From the NCBI RefSeq assembly GCF_042610375.1, contig NZ_JBGJZL010000019.1, forward strand, positions 1 to 64,000: a stretch of DNA of 64,000 nucleotides. The letters run 5' to 3'. Made by a program: the position numbers and the translations under genes. The notes under the pieces are model-generated. The model was not told where the DNA came from. It saw nothing but the letters and a program-made list of their open reading frames with translations, and did no database searches. Origin of the DNA: CTSoil-075 sp042610375 (GTDB taxonomy: Bacteria; Bacillota; Negativicutes; DSM-13327). This document shows positions 61,729-64,000 of this stretch, in pieces; within the stretch, counting starts at the first letter, position 1; each line of letters opens with the position of its first letter.

Positions 61729-62598
61729 ATGAATACAATAAATCAGGAAATAAGAGCAGCCAATGGTGTTAAAATTCCACAAATAGGTTTCGGGGTATAT
61801 AAACTAACTAAAGAGGAAGAGTTTGAAACGGCGGTCGGTGAGGCTATTCGAATTGGGTATCGGCATTTTGATACCGCCAAAATTTATGGAAATGAGAAAA
61901 ATCTAGGAAAAGAAATTCAGAAAAGTCGGATCTCTCGGGAAGAATTTTTTATTACTTCGAAAGTTTGGAATACGGATCATGGTTATGAAGCTACTAAGAA
62001 GGCCTTTGGAGAGACATGTAAAAAGCTGAATGTAGAGTATCTTGATATGTACCTAATCCATTTTGCCTCACCTCATTACATAGAAACGTGGCGAGCTATG
62101 GAAGAGTTATATTTGGAAGGAAAAATCAAAGTGATTGGAGTTGCGAATTTTGAGATTCAGCACATTGCAGAATTAATGAGACATTCGAAGATTCCACCAA
62201 TGATTAATCAGATTGAGACTCATCCAGAATTTCCACAAAATGAATTGCACGACTATCTCGTTGAACACAAAATTTTACATGAAGCATGGGCACCATTAGG
62301 GCAAGGGAATAAGGCGTTATTGGGAAATGCAGAGTTAAAAAAAATTGCCTATCATCATAATAAAACAGTGGCTCAAATCATTCTACGGTGGCATGTGCAG
62401 CGGGGAATTATTATTATTCCAAAATCATCAAAGCCAGAAAGAATTAAAGAAAACATTCAGTTGTTTGACTTTGAATTATCCAGTGAAGAAATGGGAAAGA
62501 TTAATCAACTGAATACAGGCAAAAGGTATTCGCATAGTCCTACAGGTTATATGATTAGTCCACTTTATAATAAACTGATGAAAATTTTTATTAAATAA
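61729..62598 (+). CDS. Aldo/keto reductase
   Basis: NADPH-dependent carbonyl reductase of 289 residues. The catalytic tetrad is visible: Asp in YRHFDTAKIYGNEKNL, Tyr in the same motif, Lys in FITSKVWNTDHG, and His in YLIHFASPH. The cofactor region is IIIIPKSSKPERIKENIQLF. It differs from most in WNTDHG, where WN.D.G is usual. It follows an ArsR gene. GAAGGGAAT precedes the ATG. Substrate may be methylglyoxal or another aldehyde. Confidence 0.9.
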   Translation: MNTINQEIRAANGVKIPQIGFGVYKLTKEEEFETAVGEAIRIGYRHFDTAKIYGNEKNLGKEIQKSRISREEFFITSKVWNTDHGYEATKKAFGETCKKLNVEYLDMYLIHFASPHYIETWRAMEELYLEGKIKVIGVANFEIQHIAELMRHSKIPPMINQIETHPEFPQNELHDYLVEHKILHEAWAPLGQGNKALLGNAELKKIAYHHNKTVAQIILRWHVQRGIIIIPKSSKPERIKENIQLFDFELSSEEMGKINQLNTGKRYSHSPTGYMISPLYNKLMKIFIK

Positions 62599-62600
62599 AT

Positions 62601-62648
62601 TTCGCCGTTAGAGATGATACGCAGAACCGTATCATTGGTAGTGGCGAA
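62601..62648. repeat. GATGATACG palindrome
   Basis: TTCGCC and GGCGAA close a hairpin, with GATGATACG and CGTATCAT inside. The half-unit TTAGAGATGATACGG recurs at 31371-31386, 60954-60970, 33346-33363 (variant) and 23486-23501 (variant). Confidence 0.6.
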
Positions 62649-62691
62649 AAAAGTCCTCAATCCTTTTTAAAATAGGGATTGAGGACTTTTT
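62647..62691. terminator. Terminator after the aldo/keto reductase
   Basis: AAAAAAGTCCTCAATCC pairs with GGGATTGAGGACTTTTT; symmetric, between convergent genes. Confidence 0.8.
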
Positions 62692-62827
62692 CAGGTGATG
62701 ATTATTGAAGGTAACTGATCTTATTATCATACAATTATAGAATATATTTTCAATTGTTTATCGATGCTGAATTTTAAAAAAATAAATTAGAGTGGTTGAA
62801 AAGTAGATTATAGCCTAAATAAAATGT

Positions 62828-63358
62828 CTACTTAATTATGTTAAGTTGTATAGTTTGTTTCAATTCTTTTTCTATAGTGAATGGTTCATTTGGATAACCT
62901 AATGCAATGCCAGCAGCAGGAAAAAAGCCTTCAGGTAAATTTAAATCTTCTATTAACTCTTGATTTGCATTAATCGCAAATATGGACCGCAATAAATATA
63001 CACTGCCTATATTAAGATTAGTAGCAGCAAGAGTCATATTTTCAATAATACAAGATGCATTAGCAATTGCAACAGTGGGAGCTTTATCATTTGGTTTGCC
63101 AGAAATAATTACTAGAGTTGGTGCACCATATAATGGTTTCGCTTTTGGATTACCTAATAAATTTGCAGTTGCTTTTGAAATTCTATCTAATAGATCAGGA
63201 TTTTGAATAACCGTCATATGTACTTCATGATAAGCACCAATTCCTACTGGAGCAGCGCATCCAGCAACAAGTATAGTATTTAAGGATTCATCATTGATTT
63301 GCTTAGATTTGTAATTTCTAGTTGATTTACGCATTGCTATTATTTTCATTAATTCCAT
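62828..63358 (-). CDS. Nitroreductase family protein
   Basis: FMN-dependent reductase of 176 residues. IIAMRKSTRNYKSKQINDES is the family start with the FMN phosphate-binding Arg pair, and VGIGAYHEVHMTVIQN, IENMTLAATNLNIGSVYL and FPAAGIALGYPNE are further landmarks. It is short, as in the compact nitroreductase group. AAGGAG is nine bases from the ATG. It is divergent from an HxlR regulator, with a promoter bearing the TGCGTACTTGTCAG element, so quinone or electrophile induction is likely. Confidence 0.87.
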   Translation of the reverse strand: MELMKIIAMRKSTRNYKSKQINDESLNTILVAGCAAPVGIGAYHEVHMTVIQNPDLLDRISKATANLLGNPKAKPLYGAPTLVIISGKPNDKAPTVAIANASCIIENMTLAATNLNIGSVYLLRSIFAINANQELIEDLNLPEGFFPAAGIALGYPNEPFTIEKELKQTIQLNIIK

Positions 63359-63617
63359 GATTAATATCTCCTTTAGATTATATATTTACTCAAGTTAATA
63401 TACTTGGTACAATAATTATACTTAATTGAATTTATGCTGACAAGTACGCAGAATTTTAAGATTAGGTACCATTTTTCATANTTCATTAATTCCATGATTA
63501 ATATCTCCTTTAGATTATATATTTACTCAAGTTAATATACTTGGTACAATAATTATACTTAATTGAATTTATGCTGACAAGTACGCAGAATTTTAAGATT
63601 AGGTACCATTTTTCATA
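63345..63617. repeat. Identical 136-bp tandem copies flanking a single N
   Basis: 63345-63480 and 63482-63617 are identical base for base and are separated by the only ambiguous base in the window (63481). The first copy contains the nitroreductase start; the second leads into the HxlR gene. This looks like an assembly join of overlapping contig ends. Confidence 0.9.
63415..63450 (-). promoter_or_regulatory. Nitroreductase promoter with TGCGTACTTGTCAG element
   Basis: On the minus strand TTGTCA (63443-63438) and TATAAT (63420-63415) are 17 bases apart, and TGCGTAC directly precedes the -35. The element appears again at 63574-63587 because of the 136-bp duplication. Confidence 0.65.
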
Positions 63618-63632
63618 CTAGGAGGAATAGAT

Positions 63633-64000
63633 ATGGCAAGCGAACAAGAATTAGCGCAATATTTGAATGTATTTAGAGAATCAGAAAAGTCCTTAGAATG
63701 TCCTGTAAAATGTGCATTAGAATTAATTGGAGGTAAGTGGAAACTTCGTATATTGGCACAGTTATTAAGCAATGAAGTGGTAAGGTTTAATGAATTAAAA
63801 AGGGAGATATCAGGAATAACAAATACAATGCTATCAAATTCCTTACGTGAACTTGAAAGAGATGAATTAATTACTAGACATCAATATAATGAAATGCCTG
63901 TAAAAGTAGAATATGCTTTGACTGATAAGGGAAGAAAGCTGTTGCCAGTATTTTATGAATTAACTACTTGGTGGAATAATTATAGAAAGGAAGAAATTAT
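63633..64000 (+). CDS. HxlR family transcriptional regulator (partial at window edge)
   Basis: Winged-helix regulator; 122 codons are visible before the window ends, near the usual total. The N-terminal Cys is in SLECPVKCALELIGGKWKLR, the redox-sensing position of YodB/HypR-type proteins, and ITNTMLSNSLRELERDELIT is the recognition region. AGGAGG precedes the ATG. It is divergent from a nitroreductase gene, the typical arrangement for quinone/diamide-responsive repressors. The 3' end is not in the window. Confidence 0.88.
   Translation, partial: MASEQELAQYLNVFRESEKSLECPVKCALELIGGKWKLRILAQLLSNEVVRFNELKREISGITNTMLSNSLRELERDELITRHQYNEMPVKVEYALTDKGRKLLPVFYELTTWWNNYRKEEI

Noticed and set aside
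63574..63587. Second TGCGTACTTGTCAG operator beside the HxlR gene
   Set aside because: It lies in the second copy of the exact 136-bp duplication and is probably an assembly artefact.
1..64000. CRISPR arrays, tRNA, rRNA, complete insertion sequences or prophage
   Set aside because: No regular repeat-spacer pattern, no tRNA-like cloverleaf, and no transposase or phage structural gene was recognised.

Overview
The window looks like chromosome from a diderm, spore-former-type Firmicute of the Negativicutes (Sporomusa/Pelosinus-like). The DNA is AT-rich, genes carry strong GGAGG ribosome binding sites and Firmicute-type regulators, and there is a KinA-like PAS/GAF kinase. Yet the same stretch encodes outer-membrane functions: a TonB-dependent receptor, an RND efflux pump and a TonB C-terminal domain protein. 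The genus is an inference from this combination. No rRNA, tRNA, CRISPR array, prophage or intact transposase is visible. The window is dominated by small, independently regulated transport, redox, stress and resistance units, many with a legible operator.

1-13 kb: a two-domain multicopper oxidase with a Cys-rich tail; a large cytosolic sensor kinase; a TetR repressor divergent from a MATE + RND efflux operon, with two matching operators, one filling the promoter spacer; a Vat-type streptogramin acetyltransferase and a GNAT enzyme. 13-20 kb: azlCD divergent from an XRE-cupin regulator; an ABM-fold protein; a FosX fosfomycin hydrolase behind a DMT transporter; a 2-hydroxyacid dehydrogenase and a phosphotransacetylase divergent from a LysR gene. 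20-34 kb: a DJ-1/PfpI protein, a response regulator with an unusual output domain, a LUD protein, a saccharopine-dehydrogenase-like protein, a LysR/MFS pair, an exported protein, a GH3 hexosaminidase, a LysR/racemase pair and a flavin reductase. Gene remnants and palindromic repeats are interspersed here. 34-41 kb: a DUF1800/DUF1501 pair, a soluble PAS-PAS chemoreceptor, and thiW-thiM behind a TPP riboswitch, its terminator and a second, unassigned RNA-like structure.

41-54 kb is an iron-acquisition region: TonB-dependent receptor, AraC/PchR-like regulator, PepSY membrane protein, SbmA/YddA-type ABC transporter, stand-alone TonB C-domain protein, and a Zn-ligand-free ribosomal protein S4 divergent from a flavodoxin/ferredoxin protein. 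Four Fur-box-like sites sit in front of these units. An FGGY kinase and two unknown proteins are interspersed. 54-64 kb: an Rrf2/NAD(P)-reductase pair like ywnA-ywnB with two near-identical operators, a FrnE-like DsbA protein, a MarR-GNAT fusion, a MocR regulator divergent from a DMT exporter, an ArsR gene, an aldo/keto reductase, and a nitroreductase divergent from an HxlR regulator that runs off the window. The single N at 63481 is flanked by two identical 136-bp copies, which looks like an unresolved contig overlap.
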